Shown: positions 1 through 6,550, numbered from the stretch's first letter. The stretch is 6,607 bases of DNA from Savagea sp. (GCA_030152265.1 JASLHQ010000163.1:1-6607), one strand, 5' to 3'. The notes: generated by a model not told the origin, from the sequence alone. Numbers and translations are program-made.

Positions 1-15
1 CAAATGAAAAAGTGA
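1..15 (+). CDS. possible 3' tail of an upstream gene (last four codons)
   Basis: Frame 1 reads Gln-Met-Lys-Lys and then a TGA stop at 13-15, just before the clpC promoter. In related Bacillales the gene before clpC is mcsB (protein arginine kinase), so this could be its end, but four codons cannot identify a gene. Frame 3 also stays open up to a TGA at 54-56, which would run through the predicted promoter and is less attractive. Identity is inference from gene order only. Confidence 0.25.
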   Translation, partial: QMKK

Positions 16-24
16 GCGGATATT

Positions 25-53
25 TTGTAAAAGGTATCTTTTTCTCATATAAT
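25..53 (+). promoter_or_regulatory. sigma-A-type promoter for clpC
   Basis: A perfect -10 TATAAT lies at 48-53, and TTGTAA at 25-30 matches the -35 consensus at four of six positions. The spacer is exactly 17 bases. Transcription should begin near 60-61, about 38 bases before the clpC start and inside the CtsR box. This gives clpC a promoter independent of whatever lies upstream. It is predicted from consensus only. Confidence 0.8.
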
Positions 54-59
54 TGAATT

Positions 60-76
60 AGTCAAAGAAGGTCAAA
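60..76 (+). promoter_or_regulatory. CtsR operator (tandem heptad) over the clpC transcription start
   Basis: The sequence AGTCAAA-GAA-GGTCAAA fits the known CtsR consensus, two RGTCAAA direct repeats separated by three bases with a central A, at every specified position. It begins 6 bases after the -10 box, so it covers roughly +1 to +17, a position where a bound repressor blocks initiation. CtsR is the class III heat-shock repressor of Firmicutes. clpC should therefore be repressed in unstressed cells and released by heat or protein-damaging stress. The match is seen directly; regulation is inferred from the family. Confidence 0.93.
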
Positions 77-98
77 AGGATAAAAAGGAGAGATCTAT

Positions 99-2546
99 AT
101 GATGTTTAACCGATTTACGCAAAGAGCACAACGTGTACTCCAATTGGCACAAGAAGAGGCCATTCGCTTAAAACATGAAGCGATCGGGACAGAACATATT
201 TTACTCGGTCTCATTCGTGAAGGAGAAGGACTTGCGGCAAAAGCGCTTGAAGCGATTGATGTCGATTTAAATACAATAGAACAAGGTGTTGAACAATTAA
301 TCGGTCAAGGAGAGAAGGAAGTTGGCCCGATTGTTCATTACACACCGAGAGCGAAAAAAGTCATCGAGTTATCTGTCGATGAATCGAGAAAACTTGGTCA
401 TTCTTACGTCGGAACAGAGCACATTTTACTCGCGCTCATCCGTGAAGGAGAAGGGGTAGCTGCACGTGTATTAAACAATGCAGGTGTAAGTTTAACGAGA
501 GCTCGTCAACAAGTGCTCGCTTTACTCGGCAGTGCGGATGCGAGCAACAGTAAACAAAACAACAATGCAGGCAATGCAAAAGCGACGCCTACTTTAGATA
601 GCTTAGCACGTGATTTGACAGAGATCGCACGTGAAGGAACGCTCGATCCAGTGATTGGCCGCAGTAAAGAAATTACACGTGTTATTGAAATTTTAGCACG
701 TCGCATGAAAAACAACCCGGTATTAATCGGGGAGCCAGGTGTTGGTAAAACGGCGATTGCGGAAGGGCTCGCGCAACAAATCGTTGCGAATGAAGTACCA
801 GAAATTTTGCGTGATAAGCGCGTCATGGTACTCGACATGGGAACGGTCGTTGCAGGCACAAAATATCGTGGTGAATTCGAAGATCGTATGAAAAAAGTGA
901 TGGAAGAAATTCGCCAAGTCGGCAATGTCATTTTATTCATCGATGAATTGCATACATTAATCGGTGCAGGTGGTGCAGAAGGAGCAATCGACGCATCGAA
1001 TATTTTAAAACCGGCATTATCGCGCGGAGAACTTCAATGTATCGGAGCGACAACGCTTGATGAGTACCGAAAATATATTGAGAAAGACGCAGCGTTAGAG
1101 CGTCGCTTCCAACCGATTCAAGTCGATGAACCGACTGTTGAAGAGACGGTTCAAATTATTTACGGATTGCGTGATCGTTACGAAGCGCATCACCGTGTGA
1201 AAATTACAGATGAAGCAGTAGAAGCAGCAGCAACGATGAGTGATCGTTACATTTCAGACCGTTTCCTACCAGATAAAGCGATCGATTTAATCGATGAAGC
1301 GGGTTCGAAAGTACGCTTACGCTCATATACAACACCGCCGAGTTTAAAACAATTAGAAGAAGACTTAGAGCGTGTTCGTCAAGAGAAAAATGCAGCGGTT
1401 CAAAGCCAAGAATTTGAAAAAGCAGCTTCTTATCGTGACGAAGAACAAAAATTAATGCAAAAATTAAATACGACAAAAGAAGAATGGAAAGAGCAACAAG
1501 GCAAGACGGAATCAGAAGTGACAGTAGAAGATATCGCAGAAGTTGTCGCGATGTGGACAGGCGTTCCTGTTTCGAAAATTGCTGAAACAGAAACAGTCAA
1601 ACTGTTAAATATGGAAGAATTGCTTCACGAGCGCGTCATCGGTCAAGATGAAGCGGTCGTCGCTATTTCAAAAGCGATTCGTCGAGCACGTGCAGGATTG
1701 AAAGACCCGAAACGTCCAATCGGTTCATTCATATTCCTCGGTCCGACAGGTGTCGGTAAAACGGAATTAGCACGAGCACTTGCGGAATCAATGTTCGGTG
1801 ATGAAGAAGCGATGATTCGTATCGATATGAGTGAATATATGGAGAAACATGCGACGAGCCGTCTCGTCGGTTCACCTCCAGGTTATGTAGGCCATGATGA
1901 TGGCGGACAATTGACGGAAGCAGTACGTCGTAAACCGTATTCAGTCGTCTTACTCGATGAAATTGAAAAGGCACATCCAGATGTGTTCAACATTTTATTA
2001 CAAGTGTTAGAAGATGGTCGTCTCACAGATTCGAAAGGTCGCACAGTCGACTTCCGCAACACAGTCGTCATTATGACGTCAAACGTCGGAGCGACAGCAT
2101 TAAAAGATAATCGCTATGTTGGGTTTAATTTACAAGACTCGGCAGAAGATGATCATAAAAAGATGAAAGAAAGCATGCTAGAAGCGCTAAAACGTGCATT
2201 CCGACCTGAGTTTTTAAACCGTGTAGATGAAATGATTGTCTTCCACTCATTAAATAAAGAACAATTACGTGAAATTGTTTCTCTCATGTCTGATGAATTG
2301 GCAAAACGTTTAGCGGAACAAAATATTTCGCTCACTATAACAGATGATGCGAAAGATAAAGTAGCTGAAATTGGCTATGATCCAGATTACGGAGCACGTC
2401 CGTTACGTCGCGCAATTCAAAAGCATATTGAAGATCTCTTATCGGAAGAATTGTTAAAAGGAACAATTCAAGAAGGTGGAGAAGTAACAATCGATGTGAA
2501 AGACGGAGAGTTTTACATCAAAACGAATGAAACAGTGAGCGTTTAA
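99..2546 (+). CDS. clpC: ClpC, AAA+ unfoldase subunit of the ClpCP protease
   Basis: Complete 815-residue Hsp100/ClpC ATPase that unfolds substrates and feeds them to ClpP in the cytoplasm. It has two N-terminal Clp repeats (about 1-144), each with a GTEHILL motif. Glu32 and Glu107 should correspond to the phosphoarginine-binding glutamates described in B. subtilis ClpC. A Ser/Asn/Ala-rich linker (about 144-163) follows. The first AAA+ domain has Walker A GEPGVGKT (211-218), Walker B Asp282-Glu283 and arginine fingers Arg335/Arg336. A coiled-coil M-domain with a UVR-like motif (about 415-455) contains Phe439, likely the residue controlling the resting state. The second AAA+ domain has Walker A GPTGVGKT (548-555), Walker B Asp620-Glu621, a ClpP-docking VGF loop (674-676) and sensor 2 GARPLRR (765-771). 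Two ATG codons (99 and 102) are possible; AAGGAG at 85-90 sits 8 bases before the first, and the MMF start agrees with homologues. All key residues are intact. It has its own CtsR-controlled promoter and terminator, so it may be monocistronic. Confidence 0.98.
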   Translation: MMFNRFTQRAQRVLQLAQEEAIRLKHEAIGTEHILLGLIREGEGLAAKALEAIDVDLNTIEQGVEQLIGQGEKEVGPIVHYTPRAKKVIELSVDESRKLGHSYVGTEHILLALIREGEGVAARVLNNAGVSLTRARQQVLALLGSADASNSKQNNNAGNAKATPTLDSLARDLTEIAREGTLDPVIGRSKEITRVIEILARRMKNNPVLIGEPGVGKTAIAEGLAQQIVANEVPEILRDKRVMVLDMGTVVAGTKYRGEFEDRMKKVMEEIRQVGNVILFIDELHTLIGAGGAEGAIDASNILKPALSRGELQCIGATTLDEYRKYIEKDAALERRFQPIQVDEPTVEETVQIIYGLRDRYEAHHRVKITDEAVEAAATMSDRYISDRFLPDKAIDLIDEAGSKVRLRSYTTPPSLKQLEEDLERVRQEKNAAVQSQEFEKAASYRDEEQKLMQKLNTTKEEWKEQQGKTESEVTVEDIAEVVAMWTGVPVSKIAETETVKLLNMEELLHERVIGQDEAVVAISKAIRRARAGLKDPKRPIGSFIFLGPTGVGKTELARALAESMFGDEEAMIRIDMSEYMEKHATSRLVGSPPGYVGHDDGGQLTEAVRRKPYSVVLLDEIEKAHPDVFNILLQVLEDGRLTDSKGRTVDFRNTVVIMTSNVGATALKDNRYVGFNLQDSAEDDHKKMKESMLEALKRAFRPEFLNRVDEMIVFHSLNKEQLREIVSLMSDELAKRLAEQNISLTITDDAKDKVAEIGYDPDYGARPLRRAIQKHIEDLLSEELLKGTIQEGGEVTIDVKDGEFYIKTNETVSV

Positions 2547-2558
2547 TTAACGTCGATG

Positions 2559-2593
2559 AAAAGCTACCGAGTTCAAGTTCGGTAGCTTTTTTT
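2559..2593 (+). terminator. intrinsic terminator after clpC
   Basis: A 12-bp perfect stem pairs 2559-2570 (AAAAGCTACCGA) with 2579-2590 (TCGGTAGCTTTT) around an 8-base loop that may tighten by two G-U pairs. The right arm runs into seven T residues (2587-2593). It starts 12 bases after the clpC stop codon. The A-rich left foot pairing with the T tract leaves open some activity on the opposite strand, but no minus-strand gene ends here. Confidence 0.95.
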
Positions 2594-2633
2594 AATGAAA
2601 AAGTCATTTCTTCACTTTCGTGTAACGTAAACG

Positions 2634-2642
2634 TGCTACATT
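2634..2642 (+). promoter_or_regulatory. probable extended -10 promoter for radA
   Basis: TG-C-TACATT at 2634-2642 is an extended -10 element (TGn plus TACATT, five of six matches to TATAAT). No good -35 lies at 17 bases; TTCACT at 2611-2616 is a partial match but at 20 bases. Extended -10 promoters can work without a strong -35. It lies between the clpC terminator and radA, where a promoter is needed if the terminator is efficient. Confidence 0.55.
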
Positions 2643-2655
2643 GAAAGAAGTGGCG

Positions 2656-2662
2656 AGGAGGT
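2656..2662 (+). promoter_or_regulatory. ribosome binding site that fixes the radA TTG start
   Basis: AGGAGGT at 2656-2662 lies 7 bases before the TTG at 2670. The first in-frame ATG is codon 9, directly before the first zinc-finger cysteine, which would remove the basic N-terminus seen in RadA proteins. The strong site and spacing make TTG the start. Confidence 0.9.
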
Positions 2663-2669
2663 CAATAGA

Positions 2670-4040
2670 TTGGCAAAAAGAAAAGTAAAGTTCATGTGTA
2701 AAGATTGTGGATATGAGTCTCCGAAATGGATGGGACGCTGTCCAGGCTGTGGTGCTTGGAATACGATGGACGAAGAAGTTGAAGTGAAAACGAAAGGTCC
2801 GAGAGGGGCATTTCAACATACGACCGTTCAATCACAAAAGGCGGTGCCGATCAACGAGGTCGCTATCGTAGAAGAGCCGCGAGTGTCGACGGATTTAAAT
2901 GAATTGAATCGCGTCTTAGGTGGTGGAATCGTTCCGGGTTCTCTCATTTTAATCGGTGGAGATCCAGGAATCGGTAAGTCGACTTTATTATTACAAGTTG
3001 CTTCTTTACTAGCTAATAAACAAGAGCGTGTCCTCTACATTTCGGGAGAAGAGTCTGTGCGTCAAACGAAATTAAGAGCAGAACGTCTCGCGGTTCAATC
3101 GAATGAGTTATACATTTATTCGGAAACGAATCTTTCACAAATTCATGAAACCGTGCACCAAGTAAAGCCTAAATTTATCGTTGTCGACTCCATTCAGACA
3201 ATTTATCATCCGGAAGTGACGAGTGCGCCAGGAAGTGTATCTCAAGTGCGCGAATGTACGGCTGAATTGATGCGCATTGCGAAAACTGAAAATATCGGAA
3301 TCTTCATCGTAGGTCACGTGACGAAAGATGGTCAAATTGCAGGGCCACGTTTGTTAGAACATATGGTAGACACCGTTCTTTATTTTGAAGGAGATCGTCA
3401 CCATTCATATCGTATATTGCGAAGTGTGAAAAACCGCTTTGGCTCGACGCATGAATTAGCCATTTTTGAAATGGCACAAGCCGGGCTACGAGAGGTGTTA
3501 AACCCTTCAGAATTATTTTTAAGTGAACGCTCTAAAAGCGGTGCAGGGTCGACGGTTGTCGCTTCGATGGAAGGAACGCGTCCAATTTTAGTTGAAGTGC
3601 AAGCGCTCGTCACCCCTTCAAGTTTTAATTATCCGAAGCGTATGGCGACAGGAGTCGATCAAAATCGAATTTCCCTCCTCATGGCTGTATTGGAAAAGCG
3701 TATGGGACTCATGCTTCAAGCGCAAGATGCCTACATTAAAGTGACTGGCGGCGTGAAGTTAGACGAGCCAGCGATTGATTTAGCGATCATTGCGAGCATC
3801 GTTTCTAGTTATAAAGAAGAAGCTGTCGGCTTAACAGACTGTTTCATCGGAGAGGTCGGTTTGACTGGTGAAGTGAGGCGTGTATCACGCATTGAACAAC
3901 GTGTGAATGAAGCTGCTAAGTTAGGTTTCACTCGTATTTTTTTACCAGCATCGAATATCGATGGGTGGGAGCCACCGAAAAATGTTCAATTAATTGGTGT
4001 CGAAACGATTCAAGACGCATTAAGGCAAGCATTTAAGTAA
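2670..4040 (+). CDS. radA: RadA (Sms), RecA-like recombination and DNA branch-migration ATPase
   Basis: Complete 456-residue RadA, about the usual family length. The family acts in homologous recombination and repair by helping process and extend recombination intermediates. A four-cysteine zinc finger (Cys10, Cys13, Cys24, Cys27) opens the protein. The RecA-like core has Walker A GGDPGIGKST (96-105), Walker B ending in Asp173 (IVVDS), and the RadA signature KNRFG (254-258). The C-terminal part (about 285-450) is a Lon-protease-like domain that in RadA has a structural rather than proteolytic role; GEVGLTGEVR (394-403) is its most recognisable block. Translation starts at TTG, which may lower expression despite the strong ribosome binding site. 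It is separated from clpC by a terminator and from yacL by a stem-loop and another promoter, so it may be transcribed largely alone. Nothing is truncated or missing. Confidence 0.97.
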   Translation: MAKRKVKFMCKDCGYESPKWMGRCPGCGAWNTMDEEVEVKTKGPRGAFQHTTVQSQKAVPINEVAIVEEPRVSTDLNELNRVLGGGIVPGSLILIGGDPGIGKSTLLLQVASLLANKQERVLYISGEESVRQTKLRAERLAVQSNELYIYSETNLSQIHETVHQVKPKFIVVDSIQTIYHPEVTSAPGSVSQVRECTAELMRIAKTENIGIFIVGHVTKDGQIAGPRLLEHMVDTVLYFEGDRHHSYRILRSVKNRFGSTHELAIFEMAQAGLREVLNPSELFLSERSKSGAGSTVVASMEGTRPILVEVQALVTPSSFNYPKRMATGVDQNRISLLMAVLEKRMGLMLQAQDAYIKVTGGVKLDEPAIDLAIIASIVSSYKEEAVGLTDCFIGEVGLTGEVRRVSRIEQRVNEAAKLGFTRIFLPASNIDGWEPPKNVQLIGVETIQDALRQAFK

Positions 4041-4042
4041 GT

Positions 4043-4095
4043 TGTTGTCGCTCTTCACTGTCGTTGAGAAACGAGGGAAGAAGAGCGATGCAACA
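4043..4095 (+). other. long stem-loop with an inner GAGA-capped hairpin after radA
   Basis: An outer stem pairs 4043-4056 with 4080-4095: nine unbroken pairs (4048-4056 with 4080-4088), a two-base bulge (4089-4090), then five more pairs. Inside is a perfect 5-bp hairpin, TCGTT (4061-4065) with AACGA (4070-4074), capped by GAGA, a GNRA-type tetraloop. An internal loop of 4 by 5 bases joins the two stems. It starts three bases after the radA stop codon. No T run follows, so it is not a standard intrinsic terminator; it could protect the radA mRNA 3' end, slow RNA polymerase, or be an uncharacterised RNA element. The pairing is seen directly; function is unknown. Confidence 0.6.
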
Positions 4096-4131
4096 TTATA
4101 GAGAAAAACTCGTTAAAATAAAGGAAGAAGT

Positions 4132-4160
4132 TTGGAGAAAAGATGTGCTAATAGTATAAT
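4132..4160 (+). promoter_or_regulatory. sigma-A-type promoter for yacL (and perhaps ispD-ispF)
   Basis: A perfect -10 TATAAT at 4155-4160 is preceded, at a 17-base spacer, by TTGGAG (4132-4137), which matches only the TTG half of the -35 consensus. A-rich sequence upstream (about 4100-4130) could act as an UP element. Transcription would start near 4167, giving a short leader of about 28 bases. With only 18 bases between yacL and ispD, this promoter could also drive ispD and ispF. Confidence 0.7.
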
Positions 4161-4180
4161 ATTGGCAATCAATCTTAATA

Positions 4181-4187
4181 AGGAGGT
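4181..4187 (+). promoter_or_regulatory. ribosome binding site that decides the yacL start
   Basis: AGGAGGT at 4181-4187 is 4 bases before ATG 4192 and 7 bases before ATG 4195. The second spacing equals that used by radA in this window and gives an MLKK N-terminus like B. subtilis YacL. A longer reading from TTG 4132 is excluded because it would begin on the -35 box and translate the promoter and this site. Confidence 0.85.
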
Positions 4188-4194
4188 GGAAATG

Positions 4195-5289
4195 ATGTTA
4201 AAAAAGGTAATTCGTTTTATTTTCTTCATCGTTGGTGGTGCAGTAGGTGTTATTTTCTTACCGTATTTATTCGATTTATTTGTTTTTACTTCACGACCGA
4301 TTATTAACAATGCCTATATTGCCGCAACGATTGGAGCTGCTGTATTTTTATTTTTAAGTTTATTTTTAACGGATCCGATTTTTAATTTTATTAAATGGTG
4401 TGAAGATCGTTTGTTAAATGCACCGATTTTAGATTTGATTTTTGGTACAATTGGGTTAGTCGTCGGTTTAAGTGTGGCATTTTTATTTAGTTACGGTTTA
4501 TCGAGTATCGACTTGCCACTCATCACATTAATTACATCCGTCGTCCCAATTATTTTGTCAGTATTGCTCGGGTATCTCGGATTTCAAGTCGGTTTCCAAA
4601 AGCGTGAGGAGTTTATGAGTGCGCTCTTTACAGCAAAATCGTCTGAAGCGAAAAAGAAAAAAGAAATTCAAGCGTCAGAGCCGACTAATTTTACTTTGAA
4701 AAAAATATTAGATACGAGTGTCATTATTGATGGCCGCATCGCTGATATTGCGCAGACTGGTTTTTTAGAAGGAGTACTCGTCGTTCCCCAATTCGTTTTA
4801 ACAGAGTTACAACATATTGCAGACTCATCTGACTCTTTAAAGCGGACGAAAGGTCGACGTGGTCTTGACATTTTGAAGAAACTACAAAATGATGAAAATT
4901 CTATCGTTGAAATTACGAATGTTGACTTTGAAGATGTTGCTGAAGTTGATTTGAAATTAGTTCATTTGGCGAAAGAAATGCAAGGTAGTGTCGTAACGAA
5001 CGATTTTAATTTAAATAAAGTAGCAGACTTACACGGAGTGAATGTTTTAAATATTAATGATTTATCGAATGCAGTGAAGCCGGTCGTCATCCCAGGAGAA
5101 GAAATGCATGTCGTCGTCATTAAAGAAGGGAAAGAGCACGATCAAGGTGTCGCCTACTTAGATGACGGCACGATGATCGTCGTGGAAGAAGGACGCAAAT
5201 ATATCGGTTCACCACTCGATGTCATCGTAACGAGTGTGTTACAAACATCGGCCGGTCGCATGATTTTTGCGAAGCCAAAATTAGCATAA
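4195..5289 (+). CDS. yacL: YacL-family membrane-anchored PIN/TRAM protein, putative ribonuclease
   Basis: This 364-residue protein has four predicted membrane segments (about 5-30, 40-58, 78-100, 105-134) and then a Lys-rich linker (about 147-158). A PIN domain (about 170-290) carries the acidic metal-binding set Asp173 (ILDTSVIIDGR), Glu204, probably Asp252, and Asp270 (VTNDFN). The conserved basic patch KGRRGLDIL lies at 219-227. A TRAM domain, a likely RNA-binding beta-barrel, fills about 295-357. The layout and length match B. subtilis YacL (about 366 residues). By family it is expected to be a metal-dependent RNase tethered to the inner face of the membrane; its physiological substrate is not known to me. 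Older annotations call such proteins PilT N-terminus-like, but there is no link to pili here. The acidic residues are intact, so activity is plausible. It has its own promoter, and ispD follows after 18 bases. ATG 4192, one codon upstream, is an alternative start. Confidence 0.92.
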   Translation: MLKKVIRFIFFIVGGAVGVIFLPYLFDLFVFTSRPIINNAYIAATIGAAVFLFLSLFLTDPIFNFIKWCEDRLLNAPILDLIFGTIGLVVGLSVAFLFSYGLSSIDLPLITLITSVVPIILSVLLGYLGFQVGFQKREEFMSALFTAKSSEAKKKKEIQASEPTNFTLKKILDTSVIIDGRIADIAQTGFLEGVLVVPQFVLTELQHIADSSDSLKRTKGRRGLDILKKLQNDENSIVEITNVDFEDVAEVDLKLVHLAKEMQGSVVTNDFNLNKVADLHGVNVLNINDLSNAVKPVVIPGEEMHVVVIKEGKEHDQGVAYLDDGTMIVVEEGRKYIGSPLDVIVTSVLQTSAGRMIFAKPKLA

Positions 5290-5307
5290 GAAAGTTGGGA
5301 ACGAGAA

Positions 5308-6003
5308 GTGCGATACACAGTAATGATTCCAGCTGCAGGAAGTGGGAAGCGTATGCGCGCTTCCCAAAATAAATTATTTTTACAGCTAGGCGATCGTCCT
5401 ATTTTAGCTCATACACTTCAACGTTTTCAGGAAGATGAATGGTGTGAGTCTATTATTGTCGCGATCAAAGAAGACGAGCGTTTATTGATGGAAGCGATCG
5501 CTAAAAAATTCGATTTATCTAAAATTACGCAATTCGTCGTAGGAGGAGCGGAACGTCAGCATAGTGTTCACGCTTGTTTAGAAGCTTATGATGGAACGTC
5601 TGAAAGCATCGTTCTCGTCCATGATGCAGCGCGTCCTTTCATCCATCAATCGACAATACATGATTTAGTGATGAAAGCGAACGAAACGGGAGCGGCGATT
5701 GCAGCAGTGAAGGTACAAGATACGACGAAAGTGGTCGTGAGCGATATCGTCCAACAAACATTGCCTCGCGAACAACTTTGGGCGATTCAAACTCCTCAAG
5801 CCTTTCGTTATGAGTTATTGTACAACGCTTCAAAAGAGGCATTAGCAGAACAATTTGAAGCGACGGATGAATCGATGGTTGTCGAACGGTATGGCGCACC
5901 TGTACATATCGTTGAAAGTACATATGACAATATTAAAATGACGACAACTGCCGATTTATCATACGGACATTATTTATTAAAAGAACGGGGAGAATTACGA
6001 TGA
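5308..6003 (+). CDS. ispD: IspD, 2-C-methyl-D-erythritol 4-phosphate cytidylyltransferase
   Basis: The 231-residue enzyme joins CTP and methylerythritol phosphate to form CDP-methylerythritol, the third step of the MEP route to isopentenyl diphosphate. The nucleotide-binding loop PAAGSGKRM (8-16) with Arg15 and Lys22 is present. Asp106 in VHDAARPF (104-111), Arg154 and Lys210 match the substrate-binding residues known from E. coli IspD (Arg157 and Lys213 there). Length matches the B. subtilis enzyme. The start is GTG at 5308: it keeps the first beta-strand (RYTVMIPAAG), which a start at the ATG of codon 6 would lose. The ribosome binding site is weak (GGGA at 5297-5300, 7 bases upstream), so translation may lean on ribosomes leaving yacL 18 bases upstream. 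The stop overlaps the ispF start. Nothing is missing. Confidence 0.96.
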   Translation: MRYTVMIPAAGSGKRMRASQNKLFLQLGDRPILAHTLQRFQEDEWCESIIVAIKEDERLLMEAIAKKFDLSKITQFVVGGAERQHSVHACLEAYDGTSESIVLVHDAARPFIHQSTIHDLVMKANETGAAIAAVKVQDTTKVVVSDIVQQTLPREQLWAIQTPQAFRYELLYNASKEALAEQFEATDESMVVERYGAPVHIVESTYDNIKMTTTADLSYGHYLLKERGELR

Positions 6004-6476
6004 TACGAATAGGACAAGGATTTGACGTACATGCATTTGAAGAAGGGCGTCCTCTCATTATTGGTGGAATTGAAGTGCCACATGAAAGAGGGCTTGTCGG
6101 TCATTCTGACGCAGACGTCGTTCTCCATACGATTACAGATGCTGCATTAGGAGCGATTGGAAAAGTAGATATCGGGACACATTTCCCTGACACGGATATG
6201 GCATTTAAAGATGCGGATTCGGCTGTACTTTTAGCAGAAGTTTGGAAAATGGTTGAAGCGGAAGGGTATCAATTAGGTAACGTCGATTGTACAATTTTGG
6301 CACAACGTCCGAAAATGGGTCCGCATATTCCGAAAATGCGCAAACGAATTGCACAACTGTTACATGCGGACGAATCACAAGTGAATATTAAAGCATCGAC
6401 GACTGAAAAATTAGGTTTTGTCGGTCGAGAAGAAGGAATTGCTTCACTCGCTGTTATTTTACTGACAAAAAAGTGA
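6000..6476 (+). CDS. ispF: IspF, 2-C-methyl-D-erythritol 2,4-cyclodiphosphate synthase
   Basis: The 158-residue enzyme cyclises CDP-methylerythritol phosphate, releasing CMP, in the fifth MEP-pathway step; the family works as a homotrimer. The metal ligands are seen as Asp9-x-His11 (GFDVHAF) and His43, with the HSDAD block at 35-39. The phosphate-side motifs DIG (57-59) and HFPDTD (61-66) and the C-terminal TTEKLGFVGR (134-143) are intact. The ATG at 6000 overlaps the ispD TGA as ATGA, and a ribosome binding site (GGGGAG, 5987-5992) lies 7 bases before it within ispD, so the two genes are translationally coupled. In some bacteria ispD and ispF are fused; here they are separate frames. The kinase IspE, which acts between them, is not in this window. 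Confidence 0.97.
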   Translation: MIRIGQGFDVHAFEEGRPLIIGGIEVPHERGLVGHSDADVVLHTITDAALGAIGKVDIGTHFPDTDMAFKDADSAVLLAEVWKMVEAEGYQLGNVDCTILAQRPKMGPHIPKMRKRIAQLLHADESQVNIKASTTEKLGFVGREEGIASLAVILLTKK

Positions 6477-6481
6477 CCTTC

Positions 6482-6511
6482 TTTTCAAAGCGAGTCGAAA
6501 CGTGCTAAAAT
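6482..6511 (+). promoter_or_regulatory. probable extended -10 promoter for gltX
   Basis: TG-C-TAAAAT at 6503-6511 is an extended -10 with five of six matches to TATAAT. TTTTCA at 6482-6487, 18 bases upstream of the hexamer, matches the -35 consensus at four positions. It lies in the 74-base gap between ispF and gltX, and no intrinsic terminator is visible there, so gltX may also receive read-through from ispF. Confidence 0.6.
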
Positions 6512-6550
6512 GATGAAGTAGACAACTAAATGTTGGGAGAGACAACAACA

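Noticed and set aside
506..940. A 144-codon open frame on the minus strand inside clpC, and several shorter ones inside the other genes
   Set aside because: All lie opposite conserved coding sequence, lack ribosome binding sites that I can see, and translate to low-complexity or unrecognisable protein; they are shadows of the real genes.
2660..2666. GGTCAAT next to the radA ribosome binding site, like half a CtsR site
   Set aside because: It has one mismatch and no second heptad at the correct spacing; most of it is explained by the AGGAGGT ribosome binding site.
3330..3336. GGTCAAA inside radA coding sequence
   Set aside because: A lone half-site with no tandem partner, within conserved coding sequence; CtsR needs the tandem repeat.
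4101..4113. Small inverted repeat GAG-AAAAA-CTC near the yacL promoter
   Set aside because: Only 3-4 bp of stem; chance pairing in an A-rich stretch.
4088..4159. A 23-codon open frame (ATG 4088, TAA 4157) between radA and yacL
   Set aside because: It has only a weak GA-rich stretch as ribosome binding site, begins inside the stem-loop arm, runs through the yacL promoter, and shows no resemblance to the DisA N-terminus or other family I know.
6467..6486. Possible terminator at the end of ispF (AAAAG with CTTTT around a seven-base loop)
   Set aside because: The stem is only 5 bp, nearly all A-T, overlaps the stop codon, and has no T tract beyond the stem; too weak to call.
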